Positions 52,521-61,233 of a stretch of DNA of 64,000 nt are shown here, piece after piece; position 1 is the stretch's first letter; every line of letters starts with the position of its first letter. This stretch comes from Mucilaginibacter gossypiicola (lineage in GTDB: Bacteria; Bacteroidota; Bacteroidia; Sphingobacteriales; Sphingobacteriaceae). The DNA is taken from contig NZ_FOCL01000016.1 of NCBI RefSeq assembly GCF_900110105.1, forward strand, positions 1 through 64,000. The letters run 5' to 3'. The notes below the pieces were generated by a model. It was not told the origin of the DNA. It ran no database searches and worked only from the letters and a program-made list of their open reading frames with translations. A program made the translations under genes and the position numbers.

Positions 52521-54074
52521 TTATTCGACTTTAATCAAAATAGGAATGGAGTGTTCACTTTCATTCTTAAGTCTGTCTATCGCGGTAACAACATAGCGGT
52601 ATGTTTTTCCTTTGATGATCCCTCTGTCTGTATAAGTAGTATCGGTGTTGTATTGAATATGGATAATTTTCTTTGGATCGTCGGTGGTTATTAGGTTGTC
52701 GCTTTCATCAAAACGATAAATTACATAGCCATATGCAGGTTCATTATCTGTGGCAGGCAAAGGTTGCTGCCAGGTAAGGGTTACTGATCCAGCAGAAGAA
52801 GTAGCTGCAACCCGGTGGGCTGGATTTGGCGCTACAGAATCGAGCCATAACATAACTGGAGGGAGCGCCGGGTAACGGTAATAGTTGTTTTTTAAAGAGT
52901 CGGTAAAGCCCAGCGGGTTTTTAATAAGCGAGTTTGAACTGAAATAAACACTGCCCTGTACGCGTGGGTTTTTGCGCAGGTATTTAACCTGATTAGGTAA
53001 TTGAGATGGCAGCCTGAACCCTGCAAGCTTGTTTTCAATAATGCGGTAGGGGCCCTGGCCAATGTATAAATGCCGTCCGTATGTATTATTGCCCCACCAA
53101 TCAACCAAAACATTAAAGGCAACCGAGCGGTCATTAAGCAAACGATACAATTGCGGATTGATATAGTCAACCCAGCCTTCTTTTACCCATTTTTTGGAAT
53201 CGGCGTATAGTTCGTAATAGGAGTCGCCACCACGTGTACCAGAGCCTTCTGGATTTTGATATTTATTGGCCCAAATGCCAGAGGGGCTTACGCCGAATTT
53301 TAACCGCGGATTATGCTGATGAATGCTATCGCTTAGCATTTTAACCAATCGGTTAACGTTATCCCTCCGCCATTCCCTGATATCGGTAAATGCCGACCCA
53401 TATTTGGCAAATGTTTGTGAATCGTTGATTTGCTGGCCGGCTACATGGTAGGGATAAAAGTAATCGTCGAGATGGATACCATCAACATCGTAATTATCCA
53501 CCACATCAAGTACAACCCGCACTATATATTCCCTAACTTCGGGAATCCCCGGATCAAACAACTTTTGGCCGCCGTAGGTAAAAAACCATTCGGGCTTAAT
53601 GTTGGTAATGTGGTGCGGACTTAAAGCAGCATAATTAGCATCCTTAGTTGCCCTGTAAGGGTTAAACCAGGCGTGCAGTTCCATGCCACGTTTGTGCGCC
53701 TGTTCTATAGCAAATTGGAGAGGATCATATAAGGGATCGGGTGCTTTGCCCTGTTTGCCGGTAAGCCATTTTGACCATGGCTCGCGGCTTTTAGCGTAAA
53801 ATGCATCGGCGGCAGGCCTTACCTGTAACATAATGGCGTTAATGCCAGCTGCCTGGTGCTGGTCAAAAATGTCAACGAGTTCTTTCTGCTGCTGGGCAGT
53901 GCTTTCTGTAGCGGTTTGAGGCCAGTCTATATTTTCAACAGTTGCTATCCAAACCCCTCTGAATTCTCTTTTAGGGTACGCGTTAACTTTTGTAGTATCC
54001 GTTACCTGCGCGGTTGCTCTGAAGCCTAAAAGGGAAGCCAAAAGTAATCCAGCGATGCTTATTGTTAGTTTCAT
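52521..54074 (-). CDS. DigH/YddW-like glycosyl hydrolase (GHL10) with C-terminal Fn3-like domain
   Basis: About 517 residues from ATG 54074 (MKLTISIAGLLLASLLGF signal). The GHL10 TIM barrel (about 35-370) carries the family's conserved stretches: FRGVWIATVENIDWP, GINAIMLQVRPAADAFY, HKRGMELHAWFNPYRAT, LFDPGIPEVREYIV, DGIHLDDYFYP, KFGVSPSGIWANKY, YINPQLY. Escherichia coli DigH, which cleaves peptidoglycan glycan strands stripped of stem peptides, shares this pattern. Residues about 405-517 look like a fibronectin type III domain (SVTLTWQQPLPATDNEPAYG). Last gene of a four-gene operon that also encodes an amidase able to create denuded glycan. Confidence 0.85.
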   Translation of the reverse strand: MKLTISIAGLLLASLLGFRATAQVTDTTKVNAYPKREFRGVWIATVENIDWPQTATESTAQQQKELVDIFDQHQAAGINAIMLQVRPAADAFYAKSREPWSKWLTGKQGKAPDPLYDPLQFAIEQAHKRGMELHAWFNPYRATKDANYAALSPHHITNIKPEWFFTYGGQKLFDPGIPEVREYIVRVVLDVVDNYDVDGIHLDDYFYPYHVAGQQINDSQTFAKYGSAFTDIREWRRDNVNRLVKMLSDSIHQHNPRLKFGVSPSGIWANKYQNPEGSGTRGGDSYYELYADSKKWVKEGWVDYINPQLYRLLNDRSVAFNVLVDWWGNNTYGRHLYIGQGPYRIIENKLAGFRLPSQLPNQVKYLRKNPRVQGSVYFSSNSLIKNPLGFTDSLKNNYYRYPALPPVMLWLDSVAPNPAHRVAATSSAGSVTLTWQQPLPATDNEPAYGYVIYRFDESDNLITTDDPKKIIHIQYNTDTTYTDRGIIKGKTYRYVVTAIDRLKNESEHSIPILIKVE

Positions 54075-54087
54075 TATCAATCAAATA

Positions 54088-56538
54088 TTAATTTACGCCA
54101 GCCCGGCCTCGTTCCGTTTCCAAACCACTTTTGTTTATCCGCTTTTTGCCTTCCAATCCAAACCGGTAGGCCAATGTTAGGTTTATCTGCCGGGTATCAT
54201 TAATAATATTGCTTGTTATCCATGCATTATTTACCCGGATTTCACGCCGGATCTTCCACGAATGAAAAATATCTGAGCCGGCAAGGGTAATAGTAGCCTT
54301 GTTGTTAAATATCTTTTTTTGCAGGCTTGTGTTTACCCGAAACATCGGCAGATAATATCCTTGTCCAAATGTTGTGCGGGTACGATAAAATCCACTTATT
54401 TCTGCGCTCAAGCCTTTGTTTATTTTAAACTGATTATTACCAGATGCCTCGAAGGTAAACACCCTGTTATAAAGAAAATCATTATTGATTGCTTCGCCCC
54501 GAAATAATTGCTCTGAAACCTGGCCGAAAAGGTTTGCCGTCCACCATTTAAAAATTGGTACAGCTACTGTGGAATAAAGCGCGAGATTATAATTGCTGCA
54601 GATATTCAATGAGGTATTAACCAGCGATTGGCCGTTCACATAGTAAAACTGGATGATCGTATTGCGGCCTTTTTTAAAAGATGTTCCTACGGTTAAAATG
54701 CCCGAGTGAGTAAATGATAAATCGAAGTTAATTGTTTTTTCGGGCAGTAACGAAGCATTTCCCTGGAAAGAAGTATACCTGTCGAAATAAAACGCAAACG
54801 GATTAAGAGATGAATAATCGGGCCGGTTGATCTGGTAGTCGAAAGAGAAATTAAAAGTGTTTACCGAAGCGGTATCTAATTTATAGGCAACATAAAGCTT
54901 TGGAAATAAATTGTTGTAGTTTAAATGTAAAGCAGGATAGGGTATGCCGGCATAATTATACTGCCTGGCTTGCGAACTACTGTTCTCGAACCGCAAACCT
55001 AATTCAAAGCTGAATTTCTTCAGATTTTTATTGAGGCTGATATAAGCGGCGTTGATATGCTCTGTGTAGGTATTACTGCTTGTTAATGAATCGTTTGGTA
55101 TGCCGGGCCGGTTGAAATAAATACCGTTGCTGCCCCTTTTAGAGTAAATGCTTTGTAATCCTGCCGATAATTTGATATCAGCAAAGGTTTTTGTTTCATA
55201 ATCTGATTTTAAGCTGTACACATTTGCCTCAAAAGGATTTTGTGTGATGAGGTTATAATTGTTTGCAAGCTCCGTGCTGTTGGGCAGGTATGTATCGCTG
55301 TTCAGCAGTTGCAGGGCGTTGTCGGTGTAGTGCAGATAATCGGCATCTATCCTGATGTTTTCTCCTGCTTTTTTAAACTTATGCTGATAATAAAGATTGA
55401 GCGCTACATCATTGGTAGGCCTGTTAAGGTCACTTTGTGTTTTGATAATTGAATCGGGCAAGGCATGATTAAATTGCAGCAAATAATTGCCCTGTTCTTT
55501 ATAGGGACTTACGGAACCATCAATTACCAACCCAATGCTGGTGTTTGTATCGAGCGCTGCATCAAAACCCAGCTTATACCGTGTAGTTTTCCTGTTATTG
55601 GTTTCCAGGTTATTTTGTTTGATTGTGTAGTTGTCCGCAGGATTAGCAAAACTAAAATCTCTTTCCCTGTCTACCTTGTAATAATTATTATTAGATGTGT
55701 AAGCAGCATTTCCAAATAAATTTAGCTTCCCCGTTTTATAATTAAGATTTAAGCTATAGTTTGCTTTGTCGTAATGTCCTCGCCCATTAGTGGCTGTCAA
55801 ACCGCCGTTAAATCCCCCAGTATGATTTTTTTTGGTAATGATATTGATCAAACCTGCGTTGCCCTCCACATGATATTTTGCTGGCGGTACCGGCATTAGT
55901 TCTAATTTTTCGATAGTGCCCGAAGGCAGGGACTTTAAATAGTTTACCAATTGTGTTCCGTCTAAAAAGGTTTGCCGGCCGTCAATGTATATCGTTACGC
56001 CTTGTTTTCCGCGCAATGATATGGCATCGTCTGTAACACTAACCCCGGGGGCGTTATTTAAAACCTCAACGGCGCTTACACCGTTGTTTGAAAGCAGTTG
56101 ACTAACATTTACAATGGTCCGGTCTATTTTCTGTTCGGTATAAGGTTTTTGTCCGGCCCTGATCACAACTTCCTTTAAATCATTTTCGGCCAACTCCAAT
56201 TTAATTTCGGACAGATTTGCGGATGGTTTTACCGCATTGATAATCAGCTGCCCGATGGTAACTTCCTTATAGCCCAAATGTTTTATTTGCAGGGAATAAG
56301 TTCCGCTTTGGAGGTTTTTAAATTCAAAGGCTCCCGATTGGTCGCTATTAATAGCATTTTTATACAAGCTGTCTTTCTGGCTTTTAATGATAATCGTTGC
56401 GCCTTCAATCGCCAGGCCATCCTTTACGGTGACAACTTTTCCGCTGATGATGCCCCTTGTTATTTCCACTTTCCCGGTATTTTGAGCCATTGAGTTTAGG
56501 GAAAGCAGTAGCAATAAGGCTGATAAAATCACCTTCAT
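54088..56538 (-). CDS. Outer-membrane TonB-dependent-receptor family barrel
   Basis: 816 residues with signal peptide (MKVILSALLLLLSLNSMAQ). Carboxypeptidase-regulatory-like domain (about 30-115, GIISGKVVTVKDGLAIEGATI), plug (about 120-235: VVIRAGQKPYTEQKIDRTIVN, VLNNAPGVSVTDDAISLRGK, IYIDGRQTF, GLINIITKKN) and a beta-barrel of the 'outer membrane beta-barrel family' class (PDYSSLNPFAFYFDRYT). Genes lie 13 bp downstream and 70 bp upstream. Uptake or sensing of a cell-wall fragment would suit its companions, but no substrate motif is visible. Confidence 0.88.
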   Translation of the reverse strand: MKVILSALLLLLSLNSMAQNTGKVEITRGIISGKVVTVKDGLAIEGATIIIKSQKDSLYKNAINSDQSGAFEFKNLQSGTYSLQIKHLGYKEVTIGQLIINAVKPSANLSEIKLELAENDLKEVVIRAGQKPYTEQKIDRTIVNVSQLLSNNGVSAVEVLNNAPGVSVTDDAISLRGKQGVTIYIDGRQTFLDGTQLVNYLKSLPSGTIEKLELMPVPPAKYHVEGNAGLINIITKKNHTGGFNGGLTATNGRGHYDKANYSLNLNYKTGKLNLFGNAAYTSNNNYYKVDRERDFSFANPADNYTIKQNNLETNNRKTTRYKLGFDAALDTNTSIGLVIDGSVSPYKEQGNYLLQFNHALPDSIIKTQSDLNRPTNDVALNLYYQHKFKKAGENIRIDADYLHYTDNALQLLNSDTYLPNSTELANNYNLITQNPFEANVYSLKSDYETKTFADIKLSAGLQSIYSKRGSNGIYFNRPGIPNDSLTSSNTYTEHINAAYISLNKNLKKFSFELGLRFENSSSQARQYNYAGIPYPALHLNYNNLFPKLYVAYKLDTASVNTFNFSFDYQINRPDYSSLNPFAFYFDRYTSFQGNASLLPEKTINFDLSFTHSGILTVGTSFKKGRNTIIQFYYVNGQSLVNTSLNICSNYNLALYSTVAVPIFKWWTANLFGQVSEQLFRGEAINNDFLYNRVFTFEASGNNQFKINKGLSAEISGFYRTRTTFGQGYYLPMFRVNTSLQKKIFNNKATITLAGSDIFHSWKIRREIRVNNAWITSNIINDTRQINLTLAYRFGLEGKKRINKSGLETERGRAGVN

Positions 56539-56608
56539 GGTATTGAATTAAATGTGTGGATTATTGCAGAACCCCTATCAATCCTAAAATGTGGATTAGG
56601 CTTAAATA

Positions 56609-58054
56609 TTATTCGCCTGTGCCGTAAGCTACTACCGCATTGATGATCTTTTCGGCTATTTTATGCTGGTTATCTGTGTTTGTGATATAGTTAAGATCGG
56701 AAGGATCGGTCATGTAGCCCAATTCTAACAATACTGCCGGCGCTTTATTGTGCCGCAAAATATACAGCGTATTATCGGGCGAGGTTTCACTGATAACCAT
56801 TTTTCGCCGGGTGTTTATTCCGCTTAACTGTTGTAAGCTGGTTTTTAAATGGCGGGCCAGTTTTTTATTCAATGGATACAATTCGTTTTTGTCAATGATC
56901 ACCTCCATTCCATTGGTATGTCTGGCCCAATAGCCGGGCGCGTTTAGGTGTATAGAGATGAAAGCGTCACCTTTATACACAACCCTGCCGCGCAGATCCA
57001 GCTCGCTATCATCAGGCCGTGTTAAAATTGTGCGGATGCCTTGTTTTTCGGCTATGGCTTTGATTTGATTGACAATCTGGAGGTTCAGGTCTTTTTCAGT
57101 ATAACCTCCGGTGCCCACCGTACCGTACTGGCTGCCGCCGTGGCCCGCATCGAGCACCAATACAAAATCCTTTTTCAGGGCTTTGCCGTACACCTTTTCA
57201 ACCGAAGACCAATAGCCGTACATTGCCAATACCGGTACAATAGCCAGGTACCATAACTTTTTTACCGCCGGCGAATGGGCGCTAAATAGCATCACAATCC
57301 TGCTTTTTAAGCTATATGCGCTGAATTGATTAACGAGGCCTGTAGATGAAAAAGAAGATAATTTGAGTATTAACGATGCATATTGTTTAGTGTCGAAAAC
57401 GCCTTTCATTAAATGGTCAACCTCAAACTCGTGAACCTCGTTCAGAGCATTTGCAATAAGATAAACGAATGGGTTAAACCAAAAAAACGCTTTCACAACC
57501 TCCATATACAGGTTGTCGGCAGAGTGAAACAGGCGGGCATGTGTTTCTTCATGCGCTAATACCTGGGCTACTTCTGATGATTGCGTATTGGCCGAACTGA
57601 TAAAAATGTAGTTAAAGAATGATGCGTTCTTTTTATACCGATCCATCACCAAGTAATTTTCCCCGGATCTTACACCATGCTCTTTTGCCTGGTTTACTAT
57701 TTTCAACACGCTGTACGCCATTTTGATAAGTAGAGCTATGCAAATTGCACCATATATGATGCCGGCAATTAATGACCAGTTAGCGGTGTTGGCTTGATGT
57801 GAAATAGGGGGTAAATATTCCTTTTCGGGAGAGATGTTTTGAGAAACGATCACATCCTGGGTTGTTGGGTGGGCTAGAAGCGGCTCCCGTACCTTAATGT
57901 GTATCGCCGGGATTATCAAGCTTATTGTTACAATGAACAACAAGTAAAACCTGGTCATCGAGAAAAAGGTTAGGCACTTTAATACCAGCGGGTATAACGT
58001 ATATCCTAAGCCCATGCATGCACTTGCGCCGATCAGATAATTAAATACGCTCAT
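56609..58054 (-). CDS. M56 (BlaR1-like) membrane protease fused to N-acetylmuramoyl-L-alanine amidase
   Basis: 481 residues. Residues 1-285 are a BlaR1/MecR1-type M56 domain with four membrane helices and the zinc motif HEETH (His168, Glu169, His172) plus NEVHEFEVDH further on. Residues about 297-481 are an Amidase_3 domain: LVLDAGHGG (His305), a GGYTEKDLN glutamate, ISIHLNA and LLELGYMTD, i.e. both zinc His and both Glu are kept. In ordinary BlaR1 the C-terminal part is a penicillin-binding sensor; here it is an enzyme that removes stem peptides from peptidoglycan. It starts 2 bp after the BlaI repressor gene, so M56 cleavage of BlaI would be the usual regulatory logic. Confidence 0.88.
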   Translation of the reverse strand: MSVFNYLIGASACMGLGYTLYPLVLKCLTFFSMTRFYLLFIVTISLIIPAIHIKVREPLLAHPTTQDVIVSQNISPEKEYLPPISHQANTANWSLIAGIIYGAICIALLIKMAYSVLKIVNQAKEHGVRSGENYLVMDRYKKNASFFNYIFISSANTQSSEVAQVLAHEETHARLFHSADNLYMEVVKAFFWFNPFVYLIANALNEVHEFEVDHLMKGVFDTKQYASLILKLSSFSSTGLVNQFSAYSLKSRIVMLFSAHSPAVKKLWYLAIVPVLAMYGYWSSVEKVYGKALKKDFVLVLDAGHGGSQYGTVGTGGYTEKDLNLQIVNQIKAIAEKQGIRTILTRPDDSELDLRGRVVYKGDAFISIHLNAPGYWARHTNGMEVIIDKNELYPLNKKLARHLKTSLQQLSGINTRRKMVISETSPDNTLYILRHNKAPAVLLELGYMTDPSDLNYITNTDNQHKIAEKIINAVVAYGTGE

Positions 58055-58056
58055 AG

Positions 58057-58416
58057 CTATTGTTTATCAATCATTTTCTGGATTTCTTCAATGTCTTTTT
58101 CCGACAGGGTTTCTTCTTTTACCATGAATGACAGCAGTGACTGTGCCGATCCGTCAAAATAATTGGTGATCAGCTTGGTAAAAGAGTGTTTTCCGTATTC
58201 GGCTTTAGTAATGAGCGGATAATATTCATGCGTTTTTCCGTAGGCTTTATGGCCAATATAGTTTTTAGTTTCCAGGAGCCGCACCACAGATGATATCGTG
58301 TTATACGGCGGCTTAGGATCATCTGGCAGATGTTCAATGATATCTTTCACAAAAGCGGATTTCAAATCCCATAAAACCTGCATAATTCGTTCTTCGGTTC
58401 TGGTTAATTCCTCCAT
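58057..58416 (-). CDS. BlaI/MecI/CopY-family repressor
   Basis: 119 residues from ATG 58416 (MEELTRTEERIMQVLWDL); an upstream TTG would add two residues. Winged-helix DNA-binding domain about 1-70 (FVKDIIEHLPDDPKPPYNTISSVVRLLETKNYIGHKAYGK), then a helical dimerisation tail (SLLSFMVKEETLSEKDIEEIQKMIDKQ). BlaI proteins repress their own operon until cleaved by an M56 protease. The partner M56 protein is the next gene and tandem operator-like repeats lie just upstream, so autoregulation of the four-gene operon is likely. Confidence 0.93.
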   Translation of the reverse strand: MEELTRTEERIMQVLWDLKSAFVKDIIEHLPDDPKPPYNTISSVVRLLETKNYIGHKAYGKTHEYYPLITKAEYGKHSFTKLITNYFDGSAQSLLSFMVKEETLSEKDIEEIQKMIDKQ

Positions 58417-58423
58417 AACCAAA

Positions 58424-58463
58424 TATATAACTTATTTTTCAGTTATATAACTTATTTTTCAGT
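58424..58463 (-). promoter_or_regulatory. Probable BlaI operator: two exact 20-bp tandem copies
   Basis: The 20-bp sequence TATATAACTTATTTTTCAGT occurs twice in direct succession (58424-58443, 58444-58463), 8 bp before the blaI-like start codon. At the junction it forms the exact palindrome agttatataact (58441-58452). Position and dyad symmetry fit a repressor site overlapping the promoter. Confidence 0.65.
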
Positions 58464-58545
58464 TTTGTGAATATAGCCTGGTAAATGGCGAGAAAAAAGG
58501 AAGCGTGCCTAATTTTCTCAATTGCATAACCAAGCCCGAGCAAAA

Positions 58546-58660
58546 CTCGGACAACAAACTGTGCGGTTCGAAATGTGCACAGTTAGGGATCGTTAAAAGT
58601 GCTCTAATTCGCTTAAAATGCGCATTTGTTCTAAAAAGTGGTTCGAATTCCGCCCAGCCT
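58546..58660. repeat. 75-bp-period repeat, locus C
   Basis: Units begin at 58565 and 58640, 75 bp apart, the second partial, with the same lead-in (ctcggacaacaaactgtgc). At the first unit aactgtgc and gcacagtt form an 8-bp stem around ggttcgaaat. It marks the far edge of the BlaI operon block, about 215 bp before the tRNA-Phe remnant. The 58661-58875 stretch shows no gene. Confidence 0.8.
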
Positions 58661-58875
58661 CAGGAGCAAATATTATTTTCACCGTTTACAACGATTCCGT
58701 CCGCTAACCGGGCTCGAACCAATAGACAATTTGTTGGAATATCAAATTTAAGAATCAAATTTCATTATATTTGATTATCGGTTTGGAGAGACCGTGCTTT
58801 GTTTTACAAATGTTTTACAGTGAAAGAAAGCAAACTTCTAACGAATTGAAATTCAGCAATATACAAACACTGCCG

Positions 58876-58925
58876 AAAGGACTGAAAATCCTTGTGTCAC
58901 TGGTTCGATCCCAGTTGGTACCACA
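58876..58925 (+). repeat. tRNA-Phe 3'-end copy (attR)
   Basis: Exact 50-bp copy of 34391-34440, lacking the 5' part of the tRNA and so not a functional gene. It marks the right end of the island. A terminator hairpin follows it, as it does after the intact tRNA. Confidence 0.9.
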
Positions 58926-58929
58926 GATC

Positions 58930-58963
58930 AAAAGCTTCTTAGAATTCTCTAAGGAGCTTTTTT
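58930..58963 (+). terminator. Terminator following attR
   Basis: aaagcttcttaga/tctaaggagcttt stem with TTTTTTT tail. It probably was the native tRNA-Phe terminator before island insertion. Nothing further is seen in 58964-59242. Confidence 0.8.
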
Positions 58964-59242
58964 TATGCCTCAAAACTGCTATTGTAAGGTATAAATGCGG
59001 TTTTTTTAATAAAATCTTGTTCATTACTCGTTTGTTTTACTTGTCTGTTACATCTCTGTCTGTTCGTGTTTTCTACTGCTTTTAAAGGTTATTTGGCGCA
59101 CTTTCTAAAGTGAATTAAGAATTAATGGTCATTTTATTTTAAAAGCTTAAGAATCTCTCGGATGAATTTTTGAGAGCTTTTTATTTGTGTGTGTCGTTGT
59201 CCAAAGTGGGGCATATCGTTACATATTGCCTTTTGGTATTTA

Positions 59243-59953
59243 TTAAGCTCTTTTGATATCAAACCCTTCTAAATAAGATATTTTCCATTTGCCACCTTCC
59301 TTTATAACGTTGAATTTATAGGTAAAGCTTCTCCAATCGGGTGAAACGTTTTTAGGTAGACTCCCCCAAGTCCAATACATTTTGCCCCTTTCTTTATTTA
59401 ATTCAATAATATGCACATCAACTAAATTAGCCGCTATGCTAAATGCATTCTCACCATCATATGGTACGTCTTGGCAATCGCACCAAGGATCAGTATCGGT
59501 ATGGAAACCAAAAGGCGGTATTTCACCTGTTGAGAAAGGCTTGATTTCTTTATCTTTCATCTTTCGGGCAAGAGTTTGGATAATTTGGTTGTAGTTGTTA
59601 ACGAATTCACTAGAAAAAAAATTAGTAGTTTTTAAACTATCATCGATTCCCTGTAGTTTACTGAGATCAAAGCCTATGACTATACTATCCTGGCGATTTA
59701 TCACAAATGGAAGCAAGTCCGGAACCTTGTTACCATCTTCTGCCCAAACAAGTAAGTTACGAATGAGTTTTTGAATTTCCTGTTTATCCTTTGTAGTGTC
59801 AGTTGTTTGATTTACGCTAACTTTTGTGGTCAGTTGGGTTTGATTTTCGGTTGCTTTTGGTCTGTTATTTCCTTTACAACCCAGCAGGCTGATCATTAAA
59901 ATTGCAAAAGCAAATGCATTAATGGTGTGCTTGTTTCTTTTTAGAATGTTCAT
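59243..59953 (-). CDS. Hypothetical lipoprotein
   Basis: 236 residues with lipoprotein signal (AFAILMISLLGCKGN). A Thr/Gln-rich linker precedes a globular domain starting DKQEIQKLIRNLLVWAED, and ending in an antiparallel-strand pattern KFNVIKEGGKWKISYLEGF reminiscent of NTF2/DUF3828-like domains. WCDCQDVPYDG contains two Cys in a loop. No confident family and no operon partners. It lies between two tRNA-Phe end remnants. Confidence 0.65.
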   Translation of the reverse strand: MNILKRNKHTINAFAFAILMISLLGCKGNNRPKATENQTQLTTKVSVNQTTDTTKDKQEIQKLIRNLLVWAEDGNKVPDLLPFVINRQDSIVIGFDLSKLQGIDDSLKTTNFFSSEFVNNYNQIIQTLARKMKDKEIKPFSTGEIPPFGFHTDTDPWCDCQDVPYDGENAFSIAANLVDVHIIELNKERGKMYWTWGSLPKNVSPDWRSFTYKFNVIKEGGKWKISYLEGFDIKRA

Positions 59954-60063
59954 TTTGATAAAGCCTTAGGCGAATATAAATAAATTGAACTGTTTTTAAT
60001 TTAAGTCTAAATCTGCCAACCTTTTTAAATCGTAAAAGAAATGGTTTGTTATAATTAAAAGCT

Positions 60064-60111
60064 GCACCACAGAAACAAAAATCCTCTTAGTTAACGCTAA
60101 GGGGATTTTTT
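60064..60111 (+). repeat. Short tRNA-end remnant with terminator, first copy
   Basis: gcaccacaga echoes the tRNA-Phe end, followed by a terminator hairpin (about 60077-60111, tcctcttagttaacgctaag core, TTTTTT tail) that recurs almost exactly at 61277-61307. The rest of 59954-60431 has no gene. Confidence 0.55.
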
Positions 60112-60431
60112 GCGTTTAACCGTCTTTCCTGAGATGCAACCTTTTTTTGGGGATCAGTCCGAAAATTCATATTGTCCCGTATCTGATCAGATGATTTTTT
60201 TGTCTTTAAATAATTCATTAGCAAACTTTTAATAATTCGCTAACAAATTGTTTATGATATATATTATTTGTAAGTTTAGGTAACCAATTGTATTATTTAT
60301 GGTGGTAAAATTTTAGGCATTTATTTTGTCTTTACTTGGCTCTTTTACTAAGACGATTAAGTTATAAACCGCCAAATAAAAACCTCCACCAGACGAAATA
60401 AATTCCTATATCATATTAAACCTTAAGCATT

Positions 60432-61217
60432 ATGAATAAGATTTTGATTTTCGCAGCTTTATTTAGCTTCCTGATTTTTGGATGTAAGAAAAAAGAGAAG
60501 TCTTCCGAGACAGGCCTGTCGGGTGTATATGAACTTGAAAAACAAGTGCTCGATCGCGGAGGCAAAGATTCTGTTATTAAACGAACGCAAATTAAAATCT
60601 ACACAGATCATAACTATTTATATGCCAGTATAGTGCCCGACTCGTCTGTTGGGTTTGGTGTGGGTACTTATACACTTGACTCGGCTAACCGACTTAAGGA
60701 GCTTAGTATTTACACCAGCAGAGCGCTCGACTCATCCCTAACGTATAATCTTGAGGTTACAAAAAAGCCTGATGGTTATAGCCAGGTTATTCCCGACTTT
60801 GCCACAGTAAAAGGTGTAAAATATGCATTGAAAGAGGATTATAAAAAATTCCCGCCGGCGGATAGTTCTGCGCTTGATGGTTTATGGAAAATGGAAAAGA
60901 CCTATACCGTAAAAGGCAAAGACACGACCTCCACTGATGTAACACAGTATAAAATATTCTGGGGAGGGCATTTTATTTTCGTCCACAGGTTCGCTCAAAA
61001 TAAGGAAAAGAACATCTTTAAAAATGGGTTTGGTACCGGGGTATTTACTTTTAGTAATGATACGCTTAGGGAAGAAGAGCAAATATCAAATTACAAACTT
61101 CTTCAAGGTAATAAATTTACTGTTAAAGTCACGATGAACGGTCATGACGAATATACCCAGGTGATTAATAATGCAACAAATGGCCAATCTGTAGAAATAT
61201 ACAAGCGGGTCAAGTGA
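60432..61217 (+). CDS. Lipoprotein of two tandem lipocalin-like halves
   Basis: 261 residues. Lipoprotein signal with Cys18 in LIFGCKKKEK. Two homologous beta-rich halves, about 28-135 and 147-261, begin similarly (LSGVYELEKQVLDRGGKD and LDGLWKMEKTYTVKGKD) and share later features (GFGVGTYTLDS and GFGTGVFTFSND; VIPDFATVKGVKY and VINNATNGQSVEIY). This is an internal duplication of a small barrel that may bind a hydrophobic ligand. Function is unknown. The gene lies wholly within the 1.2-kb segment bounded by matching tRNA-end/terminator repeats. Confidence 0.75.
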   Translation: MNKILIFAALFSFLIFGCKKKEKSSETGLSGVYELEKQVLDRGGKDSVIKRTQIKIYTDHNYLYASIVPDSSVGFGVGTYTLDSANRLKELSIYTSRALDSSLTYNLEVTKKPDGYSQVIPDFATVKGVKYALKEDYKKFPPADSSALDGLWKMEKTYTVKGKDTTSTDVTQYKIFWGGHFIFVHRFAQNKEKNIFKNGFGTGVFTFSNDTLREEEQISNYKLLQGNKFTVKVTMNGHDEYTQVINNATNGQSVEIYKRVK

Positions 61218-61233
61218 AAATTCCTTATTTAAC

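Larger units (their letters stand above)
34391..58925. mobile_element. Genomic island integrated at tRNA-Phe
   Basis: The 24.5-kb interval lies between the intact tRNA-Phe 3' end and an exact 50-bp copy of it. Contents differ from the flanks: an OLD nuclease, a J-domain protein, a SIR2-TraJ fusion, an AT-rich RiPP cluster and a BlaI-led envelope operon. No tyrosine recombinase or excisionase is visible, so the island is probably immobile now or was moved by a helper. Internal 75-bp-period repeats at three places suggest it was assembled from smaller cassettes. Boundaries are seen directly; origin as one transfer event is inference. Confidence 0.75.

Noticed and set aside
52372-52596. Plus-strand ORF overlapping the end of the DigH-like gene
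   Set aside because: Antisense to a well-supported gene and lacks any recognisable pattern.
58876-58925. Second tRNA-Phe gene
   Set aside because: Only the anticodon-to-3' part is present; the acceptor 5' strand and D arm are missing.
58771-59085. Possible integrase remnant beside attR
   Set aside because: The frame reads straight through the tRNA fragment and a terminator and shows none of the R-HxxR-Y recombinase motifs.
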